From an uncultured Pseudohongiella sp. (GTDB taxonomy: Bacteria > Pseudomonadota > Gammaproteobacteria > Pseudomonadales > Pseudohongiellaceae), in NCBI GenBank assembly GCA_902597095.1, contig CACJWK010000002.1, positions 62,001 to 126,000 on the forward strand: a stretch of DNA of 64,000 nt, in the 5' to 3' direction. The translations under genes were made by a program, and so were the position numbers. Every line of letters starts with the position of its first letter. Positions within the stretch are counted from its first letter, which is position 1. The notes beneath the pieces are model-generated. The model was not told the DNA's origin. It saw only the letters and a program-made list of their open reading frames with translations, and did no database searches. Shown here piece after piece: positions 1 through 8,064 of this stretch.

Positions 1-371
1 GGCACTCGAAGCCCTATGGTTTTGCGCTTGGTCTGTTTCAAACGCCGAGGCACCTCTGGAGAGGCTTTGAGGACAAACGTGTAGGGCCCGGGCGTATACG
101 CCTTGAGAATTCTGTACGCGCTATTATGCACCTGCGAGTAGATCGACAATTCCGACAAGTCACGACAGACCAGGGTGAAGTGATGTTTGGTGTCCAGGCG
201 GCGTATCTGCCGGATGCGATCCAGCGCTGATTTATTGCCTATATGGCACCCCAGCGCATAGGTTGAATCCGTTGGGTAAACCACCACGCCGCCCTGCAAT
301 AGACATTTCGCTACCCTCTGAACAATGCGAGGCTCCGGGTTCGTCGCGTGTACCTGAAGAAATTCACCCAT
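1..371 (-). CDS. Sua5/YciO/YrdC/YwlC family protein (partial, C-terminus beyond left edge)
   Basis: Reverse-strand translation from the CAT at 369-371: MGEFLQVHATNPEPRIVQRVAKCLLQGGVVVYPTDSTYALGCHIGNKSALDRIRQIRRLDTKHHFTLVCRDLSELS...; PTDS.YALGC and K...R..KH motifs of the YrdC fold. Confidence 0.85.
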   Translation of the reverse strand, partial: MGEFLQVHATNPEPRIVQRVAKCLLQGGVVVYPTDSTYALGCHIGNKSALDRIRQIRRLDTKHHFTLVCRDLSELSIYSQVHNSAYRILKAYTPGPYTFVLKASPEVPRRLKQTKRKTIGLRV

Positions 372-509
372 TTAGAAACAGTCGTAAGAGAGCAGTGGCT
401 TGAGCCATTAACCCGAAAAGTCGCGATTCTAGTATATTGATGCTCAAAAGCAGACACCTTTTTGCAAATCAACTATGATTAAGATCACGAGGGTGAGACA
501 ACAATCCGC

Positions 510-1139
510 ATGAAACAATTTATCGATTACATCCCGCTGTTTGTCTTCTTCTCCGTCTGGGCGATGGATGAGAGGACCATTACTCTGGCAGATTATCAGC
601 ACAGCATTGGTGGCATATTCAGTGCAGCAGAGTTTTTACTCGCTAGTTCCGTCCTGGTCTACGGAGGCCTGTATGTGGCACAGCGAAGACTGGACAAATT
701 TCAGTGGATTACCCTCGCGGCTGTAGTCCTGTTTACCATTCCCACGATTATTTTTCGTGATACAAACTTTCTGAAGTGGAAAGCCCCCATCGTAAATTGG
801 ATTTTTGCCCTGATCTTCATGCTGTCTCGCTTCTTCGGAGAAAAACCGGCTATTGAACACATGATGGGCCACACAGTGGCAGCGCCTCGGGATTTATGGA
901 TAAAGCTCAATTCCCTGTGGGTGTGCTACTTCGTGGCACTTGGCGCAATCAATCTGGCCGTCGCGTTTGGCCTGAGTGAAGCTTTATGGATTCAATTTAA
1001 AGTGTTCGGCAATTTTGTTCTGACATTTCTCTTTGTTGTCGGTCAGATGCCTCTGCTTGCAAAGTATATTGAAACCGACGATATCGAAAAGGATAGAGCC
1101 CGCGAAGACAAGGCAGCAGAGTCTACCTCAGCACCATAG
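510..1139 (+). CDS. yciB: Inner membrane-spanning protein YciB / septation protein A
   Basis: MKQFIDYIPLFVFF... with multiple TM segments and GEKPAIEHMMG and WIKLN motifs typical of YciB. Confidence 0.9.
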   Translation: MKQFIDYIPLFVFFSVWAMDERTITLADYQHSIGGIFSAAEFLLASSVLVYGGLYVAQRRLDKFQWITLAAVVLFTIPTIIFRDTNFLKWKAPIVNWIFALIFMLSRFFGEKPAIEHMMGHTVAAPRDLWIKLNSLWVCYFVALGAINLAVAFGLSEALWIQFKVFGNFVLTFLFVVGQMPLLAKYIETDDIEKDRAREDKAAESTSAP

Positions 1140-1230
1140 GCGCCGACCCATAAGCATTTTTACAACAAGACTGTGGCCCGGAAAATCCCTGTCTCGGCGT
1201 GCGTTTTCTTTCGGCGCCTATTGACGGTGT

Positions 1231-1812
1231 CTACTGAGGCAGAAATACCGATCTAAGGTCAGGAAACTGCTGATCAAGCACTGCGTTCCACTCGGAAAGT
1301 TGGCGCTCACGACGCCTGAACAGCTCGCTCGGATCCCCTTCAATAGTGATCTTCAGAATTTTATCCCGGCGCCGGATTTGAAGAACAACCGGCAAGCCTT
1401 CAGTGACTCGCCCGAAGACCGAGTGCTTGCCGTCAAGATGCGGGGTCGCCAGGTGCGTGATGAAAAACTGGCTGCCATCGGTGCCGGGACCCGAATTCGC
1501 CATGGACAGCACGCCCTGTCGGTTGTGCTTCAGCAACAACTCACCCGAAAATTGGTAACCCGGACCTCCGGTTCCGTCCGCCCTCGGATCCCCACCCTGC
1601 GCCATGAAATTTCGTTCTACTCGATGAAAACTCAAGCCGTCATAAAAGCCTCGCAGGGCGAGGTTCACGAAATTTGCTACAGTGGTGGGAGCGGCCCGGT
1701 CATTCAACTCTGCTTTCATCATACCCCGCTCGGTCTCAATGACTGCAACCAGTGGTTGCGCATCAGCAAGGGTGAACATAAACAACAGACAGGCAAATGC
1801 AATCTTTTTCAT
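1231..1812 (-). CDS. Peptidyl-prolyl cis-trans isomerase, cyclophilin type, with signal peptide
   Basis: [54 protein letters not shown] cyclophilin motifs. Confidence 0.92.
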   Translation of the reverse strand: MKKIAFACLLFMFTLADAQPLVAVIETERGMMKAELNDRAAPTTVANFVNLALRGFYDGLSFHRVERNFMAQGGDPRADGTGGPGYQFSGELLLKHNRQGVLSMANSGPGTDGSQFFITHLATPHLDGKHSVFGRVTEGLPVVLQIRRRDKILKITIEGDPSELFRRRERQLSEWNAVLDQQFPDLRSVFLPQ

Positions 1813-1830
1813 ATCTTGATTACCGGGCTA

Positions 1831-2607
1831 TCAGTATGGAAGGTCTGCATAATCGATAATTACCGGAGCGTGATCGGAGAAATTTTGTGCTGTATAAATT
1901 TCAGCACCCAAGACAGATGAACGCAAGCCCGGAGTGATCAGCTGATAATCCAGACGCCAGCCAACATTTTTGGCCCGGGATTGGCCGCGGTTTGACCACC
2001 AGGAGTATTGATCCGCTTCCTGATTCACCAACCTAAACGCATCGCTCCAGCCGACTTCATCATACAGTGTGTCCAGCCAGGCTCGCTCCTCAGGGAGAAA
2101 TCCCGAATTTTTCTGATTCGAGCGCCAATTTTTGAGATCAATTTGTTTGTGACAAATGTTCCAGTCAGCGCAAATAATGGTTTCTCGTCGTTTTCGTCGC
2201 AAACCACGCATGTGCGCTTCAAAATGCGCCATAAAAGCCAATTTCCGCTCCTGCCGTTCGGGGCCTGAAGAGCCTGAAGGCAGATAAAGCGACGAGATGC
2301 TAAGGCCGGGAAAGTCCGCCTGAAGGTATCGACCCTCTGTATCTGCGATGGGGAAACCCGTCCCTCTGCGTATCTTCAGCGGCTTTTGCCGGGTGAATAG
2401 CGCCGTGCCAGCATACCCTTTCTTCTCCGCATCAAAGTAGAAACAGTGGTAACCCTGGGGCCGGAAAATTGGATCTTCCAGCTGGTATTCCTGTGCCTTG
2501 GTCTCCTGCAGGCAAACGACATCCGCGTTCGATTGCGCGAGCCATTCGAAAAAACCCTTTCTCGCCGCAGCCCGGACGCCGTTGCAATTGAATGTGATGA
2601 CCCTCAT
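1831..2607 (-). CDS. xth: Exodeoxyribonuclease III
   Basis: MRVITFNCNGVRAAARKGFFEWL...DVVCLQETKAQ...SDHAPVIIDY. Confidence 0.92.
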   Translation of the reverse strand: MRVITFNCNGVRAAARKGFFEWLAQSNADVVCLQETKAQEYQLEDPIFRPQGYHCFYFDAEKKGYAGTALFTRQKPLKIRRGTGFPIADTEGRYLQADFPGLSISSLYLPSGSSGPERQERKLAFMAHFEAHMRGLRRKRRETIICADWNICHKQIDLKNWRSNQKNSGFLPEERAWLDTLYDEVGWSDAFRLVNQEADQYSWWSNRGQSRAKNVGWRLDYQLITPGLRSSVLGAEIYTAQNFSDHAPVIIDYADLPY

Positions 2608-2989
2608 GTCCTTATTTTAAGCTTGCCCCGGAGCTAAATGACGAACGCATTGTACGCCGCGCTCAGTTCCGAGCAAGCCAGGACAGCCTTTCGTGCCCCA
2701 AAGGCAGCCATTGCAGTCGTCCGACTGCCTGGTGTCAGGGCACCCCCCTAACAAGATTCTTGTTGTTACATTAAGTAACATTTATTCAAGCAATCAACCC
2801 ACTATTTACAGCGCCCCGACCATCATTTTTGATAACTTTTCTAGAAAATGCTCTGGTAAATTAGGAGACAAGAGGTTTAAAACATCACTGTAACTAACTG
2901 TAGAGAAGCATAATAAACGTGTTTCCCTCGACAAAACCATTACTCTTCCCCAGAGTCAGAAGACTTTGTGTATTTATTACACATTTTTG

Positions 2990-3018
2990 TTACGCTTTGG
3001 AAAACTATGTGTTACGAT
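2990..3018 (+). promoter_or_regulatory. Candidate sigma70-type promoter: -35 TTACGC, 17-nt spacer, -10 TACGAT
   Basis: Read directly; the inverted repeat TGTGTA-TTTAT-TACACA (2967-2983) sits just upstream. Confidence 0.5.
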
Positions 3019-3080
3019 ACGCCCCGTACTGGAGAAGGGGCGGCCAGTGACACAACACCAACGCTCCTAAGGAGGAAACT

Positions 3081-3194
3081 ATGAGTAAGATGCTTAAGGA
3101 AGCACGGCCGGCAGCAGAAGCAGCCGTGATTAGTGTGGCGATCGTCATCGCCGCGCTGGCCGTACCAGCTGCAATTCTTTACGCCGCTGTCTAA
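3081..3194 (+). CDS. Small 37-aa predicted single-TM peptide, MSKMLKEARPAAEAAVISVAIVIAALAVPAAILYAAV
   Basis: ATG preceded by AAGGAGG; hydrophobic helix; candidate promoter upstream and strong terminator downstream. Not in the supplied ORF track (below its length cutoff). Confidence 0.65.
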   Translation: MSKMLKEARPAAEAAVISVAIVIAALAVPAAILYAAV

Positions 3195-3218
3195 ACCGGA
3201 AAACTACAAGGAGGCTCT

Positions 3219-3254
3219 ATGCAAGGCCTTACTAGTCAATGCCGCGACAGCTGA
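3219..3254 (+). CDS. Possible 11-aa mini-ORF MQGLTSQCRDS
   Basis: ATG preceded by AAGGAGG at 4-nt spacing; its stop abuts the terminator stem. Confidence 0.3.
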   Translation: MQGLTSQCRDS

Positions 3255-3294
3255 ACACCGACTTGAGATAACCTGCTCGAGTCGGTGTTTTTAT
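3254..3294 (+). terminator. Rho-independent terminator
   Basis: AACACCGACTTGAG / CTCGAGTCGGTGTT 14-bp stem (one G-T pair), 8-nt loop, followed by TTTTAT. Confidence 0.85.
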
Positions 3295-3449
3295 ATTGCC
3301 TCTGGCAAAGTGAGAAACTACTCAGCTTGTCCGCTACCCCGGCTCACTGGACGATGCATCTGATCAGTCTGACCTGAAATTTTTAGTCTACCGGACAATG
3401 ATCCGACGACTCCGACAAGCCTAACCAAGACGCCCGTGAAGCACCCCGT

Positions 3450-3956
3450 TCACTCTGCGACTAGCTTGTCCACGAAGTTACAAGGCCGATGCGTGCTATC
3501 CAGCTGGTATTGAATAATGCTTTCCCATCCCGTACGACAAGCTCTCGGAGACCCAGGCAGACAAAATACGATTGTTTGGTTTGACAGACCTGCAAATACA
3601 CGGGACTGAATCGTCGAAGTGCCGATTTCCTCATATGACAACTGACGAAACAATTCGCCAAACCCTTCAATTTGCTGCTCCAGTAAAGGCTGGATTGCTT
3701 TCAGGGTATTGTCCCTGTCGGTAAAGCCTGTACCGCCAGTCATCAGGACCCCCTTCACCCCAGGATCCGCAATAAGGCGCGAAACTTCGGCACGCAATTG
3801 ATAGACATCATCTATGACAATTTGCTTACTGTGAAGCTTGTGCCCTGCTTCCTCTAAGCAGCCCACAAGAACTCCGCCTGATCTATCCGATTCTTCAGTT
3901 CGGGTATCAGAGACCGTTACCACGGCAAGGGGAAGGGCTATTTTGGAATCGCTCAC
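3450..3956 (-). CDS. moaB: Molybdenum cofactor biosynthesis protein MoaB (MogA/MoaB fold)
   Basis: VVTVSDTRTEESDRSGG...GVLMTGGTGFTDRDNT...CLPGSPRAC. Confidence 0.9.
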   Translation of the reverse strand: MSDSKIALPLAVVTVSDTRTEESDRSGGVLVGCLEEAGHKLHSKQIVIDDVYQLRAEVSRLIADPGVKGVLMTGGTGFTDRDNTLKAIQPLLEQQIEGFGELFRQLSYEEIGTSTIQSRVFAGLSNQTIVFCLPGSPRACRTGWESIIQYQLDSTHRPCNFVDKLVAE

Positions 3957-3957
3957 A

Positions 3958-4965
3958 TTAACCTCCGGTCATATTCATAAGCCTAACCGGCTGCGCATGA
4001 TCTTTGTCGTAGAAGTGGTGCCGTTCGGGCTTAATTTCCATGGCTGCCACCAAAGCTCTCTTCAGATCATCCATGTCTTTCGACCCATCCCGCAATATAG
4101 TTCGCAGATCAACTGAATGCTCGTTACCCAGACACAACAGCAGCCTGCCCTCAACGGTGATGCGAACACGATTGCAATCTTCACAAAAATTATGGGTCAC
4201 CGGCGATATAAAGCCAATGCGGCTGCGATAACCCGCCACCTGTGAATATCTGGAAGGCCCGGCTGTCCGCGCCGAACTGTCTATCAGTTGATATTTCTTC
4301 TCTATCTGCGCACGAACCCAGGCATTACTGCAGGTTGTATCTTCTCTGGCGTGATCTGACGCTTCACCAAGCGGCATTTCTTCGATAAACGCAATATCCA
4401 CATGTCGATCCAAGGCATAGTCAGTGAGTGCCAGCACTTCGTCTTCGTTATACCCCTTCATGACCACTGAGTTCAGCCTGATGCGATCATAGCCCTGCGC
4501 AACCGCCGCATCTATTCCGGCCAAAACCTTGTCAAGCTTGCCGACCCGGGAGATACGCTGGAAACGATCGGCTTGCAAACTGTCAATGCTTATGTTGATC
4601 CGATTTACTCCTGCTTTTTTCAAAGGCTCAGCATAGGTTGTCAATTGAGATCCATTGGTGGTAAGCAGGAGTTCCTGCAGACCCGAAAGCGCGCCCAATT
4701 TTTGAATCAATGTCATGACATCCTTACGCACGAGCGGCTCACCGCCGGTAAGGCGGATTTTTTTTACACCCAGTTCCGTGAATGCCGTGGCAATCTGACA
4801 AAGCTCCTCCAGCGACAGTATTTCTCTTCGGGGTATAAAGGTCATGTCTTCGGTCATGCAGTAAACACATCGAAAATCACAACGATCGGTAACCGACAGG
4901 CGAATGTAGTCCACATGACGCCCGAATTTGTCGACTAATTTTTCAGGAAAACCACTTTCACTCAT
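3958..4965 (-). CDS. moaA: GTP 3',8-cyclase MoaA (radical SAM)
   Basis: DKFGRHVDYIRLSVTDRCDFRCVYCM, RLTGGEPLVRKD, C-terminal FCEDCNRVR; likely start MSESGFPEK at 4965 rather than the ORF start at 5019. Confidence 0.93.
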   Translation of the reverse strand: MSESGFPEKLVDKFGRHVDYIRLSVTDRCDFRCVYCMTEDMTFIPRREILSLEELCQIATAFTELGVKKIRLTGGEPLVRKDVMTLIQKLGALSGLQELLLTTNGSQLTTYAEPLKKAGVNRINISIDSLQADRFQRISRVGKLDKVLAGIDAAVAQGYDRIRLNSVVMKGYNEDEVLALTDYALDRHVDIAFIEEMPLGEASDHAREDTTCSNAWVRAQIEKKYQLIDSSARTAGPSRYSQVAGYRSRIGFISPVTHNFCEDCNRVRITVEGRLLLCLGNEHSVDLRTILRDGSKDMDDLKRALVAAMEIKPERHHFYDKDHAQPVRLMNMTGG

Positions 4966-5025
4966 GGACAGTACTATACCGCAGACAGACGAAGTTGGGT
5001 AAGCCCGGAACGCAAGCAAGGTATG

Positions 5026-5646
5026 TCAGGCATTGATCAGCATGATCTGTACCGCCAGAAGCAGCAAGATGACGCCCATGGCGCGCTCAAACCATGGGCC
5101 AAATTGAAGAATAAATTGGCGAACTTGTACTTGTCCGATCAAGCTTGAAAGAATCGCAAACCAGATAAACGTGGCCGCTGACATATACAGGCCATAGTAG
5201 AGCTGAATTCTCAATGGAGTTTCACTATCAATGACTCCGGCAAATAACGCCAGAAAGAAAAGAGTTGCTTTGGGGTTAAACCCGTTGGTCAGAAACCCCA
5301 ACCTGAACGCCCTCACAGACGACACCCGACCGCCGCTACTCTCAGCTGACGGCCGATAGTGGCTTGAAGCCTTGATTGTCTGCACGCCCAGATAAGCCAG
5401 ATACGACGCTGCCAGATATTTCATGGCAGTGAGTAACATGTCGGATTGCGAAAACAATATCGACGTTCCCAGTAGACAGTAACTGACATGAATAAGTACT
5501 CCCGCACCTACGCCGAGACTGGTCAGGATGCCCTGCCGAGTTCCATTTGTCACACTCTGCTTCAGCACCACAGCAAAATCAGGTCCAGGTGAAGCTACCG
5601 CCAGAAGATGAGCAAAGGCGATCGTAATGAATTCCGACCAGTACAT
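5026..5646 (-). CDS. LysE/RhtB family translocator
   Basis: FAHLLAVASPGPDFAVVLKQSVTNGTRQGILTSLGVGAGVLIH...LGFLTNGFNPKATLFFLALF. Confidence 0.9.
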   Translation of the reverse strand: MYWSEFITIAFAHLLAVASPGPDFAVVLKQSVTNGTRQGILTSLGVGAGVLIHVSYCLLGTSILFSQSDMLLTAMKYLAASYLAYLGVQTIKASSHYRPSAESSGGRVSSVRAFRLGFLTNGFNPKATLFFLALFAGVIDSETPLRIQLYYGLYMSAATFIWFAILSSLIGQVQVRQFILQFGPWFERAMGVILLLLAVQIMLINA

Positions 5647-5670
5647 TGGAACAAACCAGCCTGTTGGCTA

Positions 5671-6945
5671 TCAGCGCAGGCGCTCGGACAACACCAACTC
5701 AAGCGCCACCTCCGCGTCAGCGTTGAGTGTAAGCGTCGGAGATTCAGCACGGTAATCGCCGGGAGAAGGTGTGGCAACCCCGCTGAATGACACCAGGGCA
5801 GTAACGTAGACCGACTCAGCTGAAGACAGATTATAAGGCCCTACCGCTGAAGTATTGTCGAGCTGGAAGGATGCCGGTAATGCGCTGACGGTTGTGTCGA
5901 GAGCAGCCACCGGTGGCAGGCCCTCCTGCTCCGCGTTACGAACAGCCACAAAGACTCGGAGGTCCGGAGCTAGATCGACTTCCGGTGACAGGCGGAGTGA
6001 GATGTTGATTCGCGGGCCAGCAGCCTCCCCGTCGCGCCCCGCGAGAATTTCCTGTGCCGCTGCGATTCTGAATCTCAACTCTTGAGCGAACTCGCCGTTT
6101 GGATTGACCTGAATCATTAACCGCCAGTAATCGATCGCATCCGAATAATCTTCCCTCTGCTCTGCGTCGGCTGCCAACAGCTGCAGCACAGACATCTCAT
6201 TCGGATTAATCGCCCTGGCCTCCTCTATAACTGCCCTGATTTGAGAGCTGAACACAAATTCTGTATTGATATACATGGCCATGGCGATTCGCCCGAGAAC
6301 CAGCGCTTTTTCCGGTGTCGCATCAAGTAAATCCGCTGTCCTCTGGTAAGCAATCTGCGCTTCCTCGAACAGTCCGACCGCCGCAAAATTTTCGGCGAGA
6401 AAGTAAAATGCCCACGGCATGTCCGGATTAGTTTGTGCTAGCTCGCCAAGCGCAACTATCAGTTCGCGGGTTTCATCGCTGTCCCCCTGGTTATCGACCG
6501 TGCGCTGAAACAAATGCATAACCTGCACATCATCGATATAACCCCAGTGGCCATAAAGCCCGTACGCCAAGACTGGTAAAGCCAGTACGAATGTAAGAGG
6601 CATCAGGAAGGTCAGCGTTGTCAGAGATTTCAGCATCCCCAGGTTATTGCCCGCTTTTCCTGGCCGTGCATTTGCAGCAGATGCGATTTTATCTTCCAGC
6701 TCGACATCAGCCAGCAATCCCAGCTGCAGTTCAGACAGCAAAAGATCGAATTGCTGCTGGTTGAGGTTACCGGCAGACAATTCAGCCTCAAGCTCGTCGC
6801 TTCGCTCCTGAAAAAGCGCAATATTGGCCTTCTTGCGCAGTTCATCAGAGTCGGCGGGCTGAGAATTTGCACGCAGCCAAAGCGGTCCTAAAACAAACAG
6901 TGCAGCGAGTAAAAACAGTCCTGCGGTGGCTATCCAAAACACCAT
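5671..6945 (-). CDS. ccmI: c-type cytochrome biogenesis protein CcmI
   Basis: Position at the end of the ccm operon; N-terminal TM, RSDELEAELSAGNL motif, TPR-like region. Confidence 0.88.
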   Translation of the reverse strand: MVFWIATAGLFLLAALFVLGPLWLRANSQPADSDELRKKANIALFQERSDELEAELSAGNLNQQQFDLLLSELQLGLLADVELEDKIASAANARPGKAGNNLGMLKSLTTLTFLMPLTFVLALPVLAYGLYGHWGYIDDVQVMHLFQRTVDNQGDSDETRELIVALGELAQTNPDMPWAFYFLAENFAAVGLFEEAQIAYQRTADLLDATPEKALVLGRIAMAMYINTEFVFSSQIRAVIEEARAINPNEMSVLQLLAADAEQREDYSDAIDYWRLMIQVNPNGEFAQELRFRIAAAQEILAGRDGEAAGPRINISLRLSPEVDLAPDLRVFVAVRNAEQEGLPPVAALDTTVSALPASFQLDNTSAVGPYNLSSAESVYVTALVSFSGVATPSPGDYRAESPTLTLNADAEVALELVLSERLR

Positions 6946-6966
6946 GAGATCCCCGAGCCGAGCCGC

Positions 6967-7467
6967 TTAGCCCTTAGCCTTCAGTATCGCCTGCAGTTTC
7001 TCGCGCTGCGCATTATCCAGTTCCGGGCTTTTTTGTGCCGTCCGGCCGGCTTTGCGTGAGACAGCGATGGCAGCAGCGCCACCAATCAGCAGAAAGATAA
7101 GCGGCCCAAACCAGAGGAACAGAGTCTCCATACGCAAACGCGGTTTGTAGAAAATAAAATCGCCATATCGTTCAAACATGAACTGCTCAATCTCTGAGTT
7201 CGTCATGCCTTCCAGAATCATGCGGTGAATTTCGCGCCTCAGATCCTCGGCAACCCCACCGCTGGACCCTGTGAGGTTTGTGTTTTGGCACATGGGGCAA
7301 CGCAATTCATCAGACAATTGTCTGAATCTCTGCTGCTGCTCCACAGTTTGAAATTCGAAGGTATCGACCTGAGCATGCACTGCAGGTTCGGCTGAAACAA
7401 AAGCTGCAAGCATCAGAATCCAGAGAGCCAGAGTCCTAGGCGAATTGAAACTCGTAGTCAATGACAT
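6967..7467 (-). CDS. ccmH: Cytochrome c-type biogenesis protein CcmH
   Basis: LSDELRCPMCQNTNLTGS (LRCxxCQ motif), TM helix near the C-terminus. Confidence 0.93.
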   Translation of the reverse strand: MSLTTSFNSPRTLALWILMLAAFVSAEPAVHAQVDTFEFQTVEQQQRFRQLSDELRCPMCQNTNLTGSSGGVAEDLRREIHRMILEGMTNSEIEQFMFERYGDFIFYKPRLRMETLFLWFGPLIFLLIGGAAAIAVSRKAGRTAQKSPELDNAQREKLQAILKAKG

Positions 7468-8000
7468 CAGCGGCTTTCCGCTTGCAGTTCAGCAATCGCG
7501 GGTAGAAACTCCTCAGCCCAGACGGTCTCATCCAATACACTGACATGCCGGTACCGGATGACTCCTTCAGCATCAACCAGATAGGTCTCGGGGGCTCCAT
7601 ACACGCCGAGATCTATGCCAAACCTGCCGTTGGCGTCCTCAATACTGAATGCAAAAGGATTACCGTTAGTTTCCAGCCAGCTCTTGGCGAGCTCCGACTG
7701 ATCCTTGTAATTCACACCAACCACGGGTATCGAACCGTCCTCAGAAAGACGCATAAAAGTAGGATGCTCCACAAGGCATGGCAGACAGTAGCTGCCCCAG
7801 ACGTTGAGGAGAAAAATTTGCTCGGGCAGGTTGGCATTGGTTACAGCCTCTCCGTCCACGGTGCGAAGCTGAAATTGTGGCATCGGCTTGTCAATGAGCA
7901 TCGAAGGCAGCTCTTTAGGGTCCAGAAAGAGACCTCGCCAGAGCAGTAATGCCAAAGCCAGGAAACCAGCGACCGGCAAGTAAAACGTTAGTCTGCCCAT
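7467..8000 (-). CDS. ccmG: Thiol:disulfide interchange protein CcmG/DsbE
   Basis: LLNVWGSYCLPCLVEHP (WxxYCxPC), YGAPETYLVD. Confidence 0.92.
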   Translation of the reverse strand: MGRLTFYLPVAGFLALALLLWRGLFLDPKELPSMLIDKPMPQFQLRTVDGEAVTNANLPEQIFLLNVWGSYCLPCLVEHPTFMRLSEDGSIPVVGVNYKDQSELAKSWLETNGNPFAFSIEDANGRFGIDLGVYGAPETYLVDAEGVIRYRHVSVLDETVWAEEFLPAIAELQAESR

Positions 8001-8064
8001 TTCAGCCTTCCCTCACATGCAAGCATGTATAATCTTTTACTTTTCCCCTCGACTGATATGAGCA

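Noticed and set aside
1300-1920. 206-aa plus-strand ORF opposite the cyclophilin gene
   Set aside because: Antisense to a clear cyclophilin; no recognisable motifs; a by-product of reverse-strand codon usage.
3081-3194. Light-harvesting or cytochrome-oxidase accessory peptide identity for the 37-aa protein
   Set aside because: No conserved His for pigment binding and no recognisable family motif; left as unknown.
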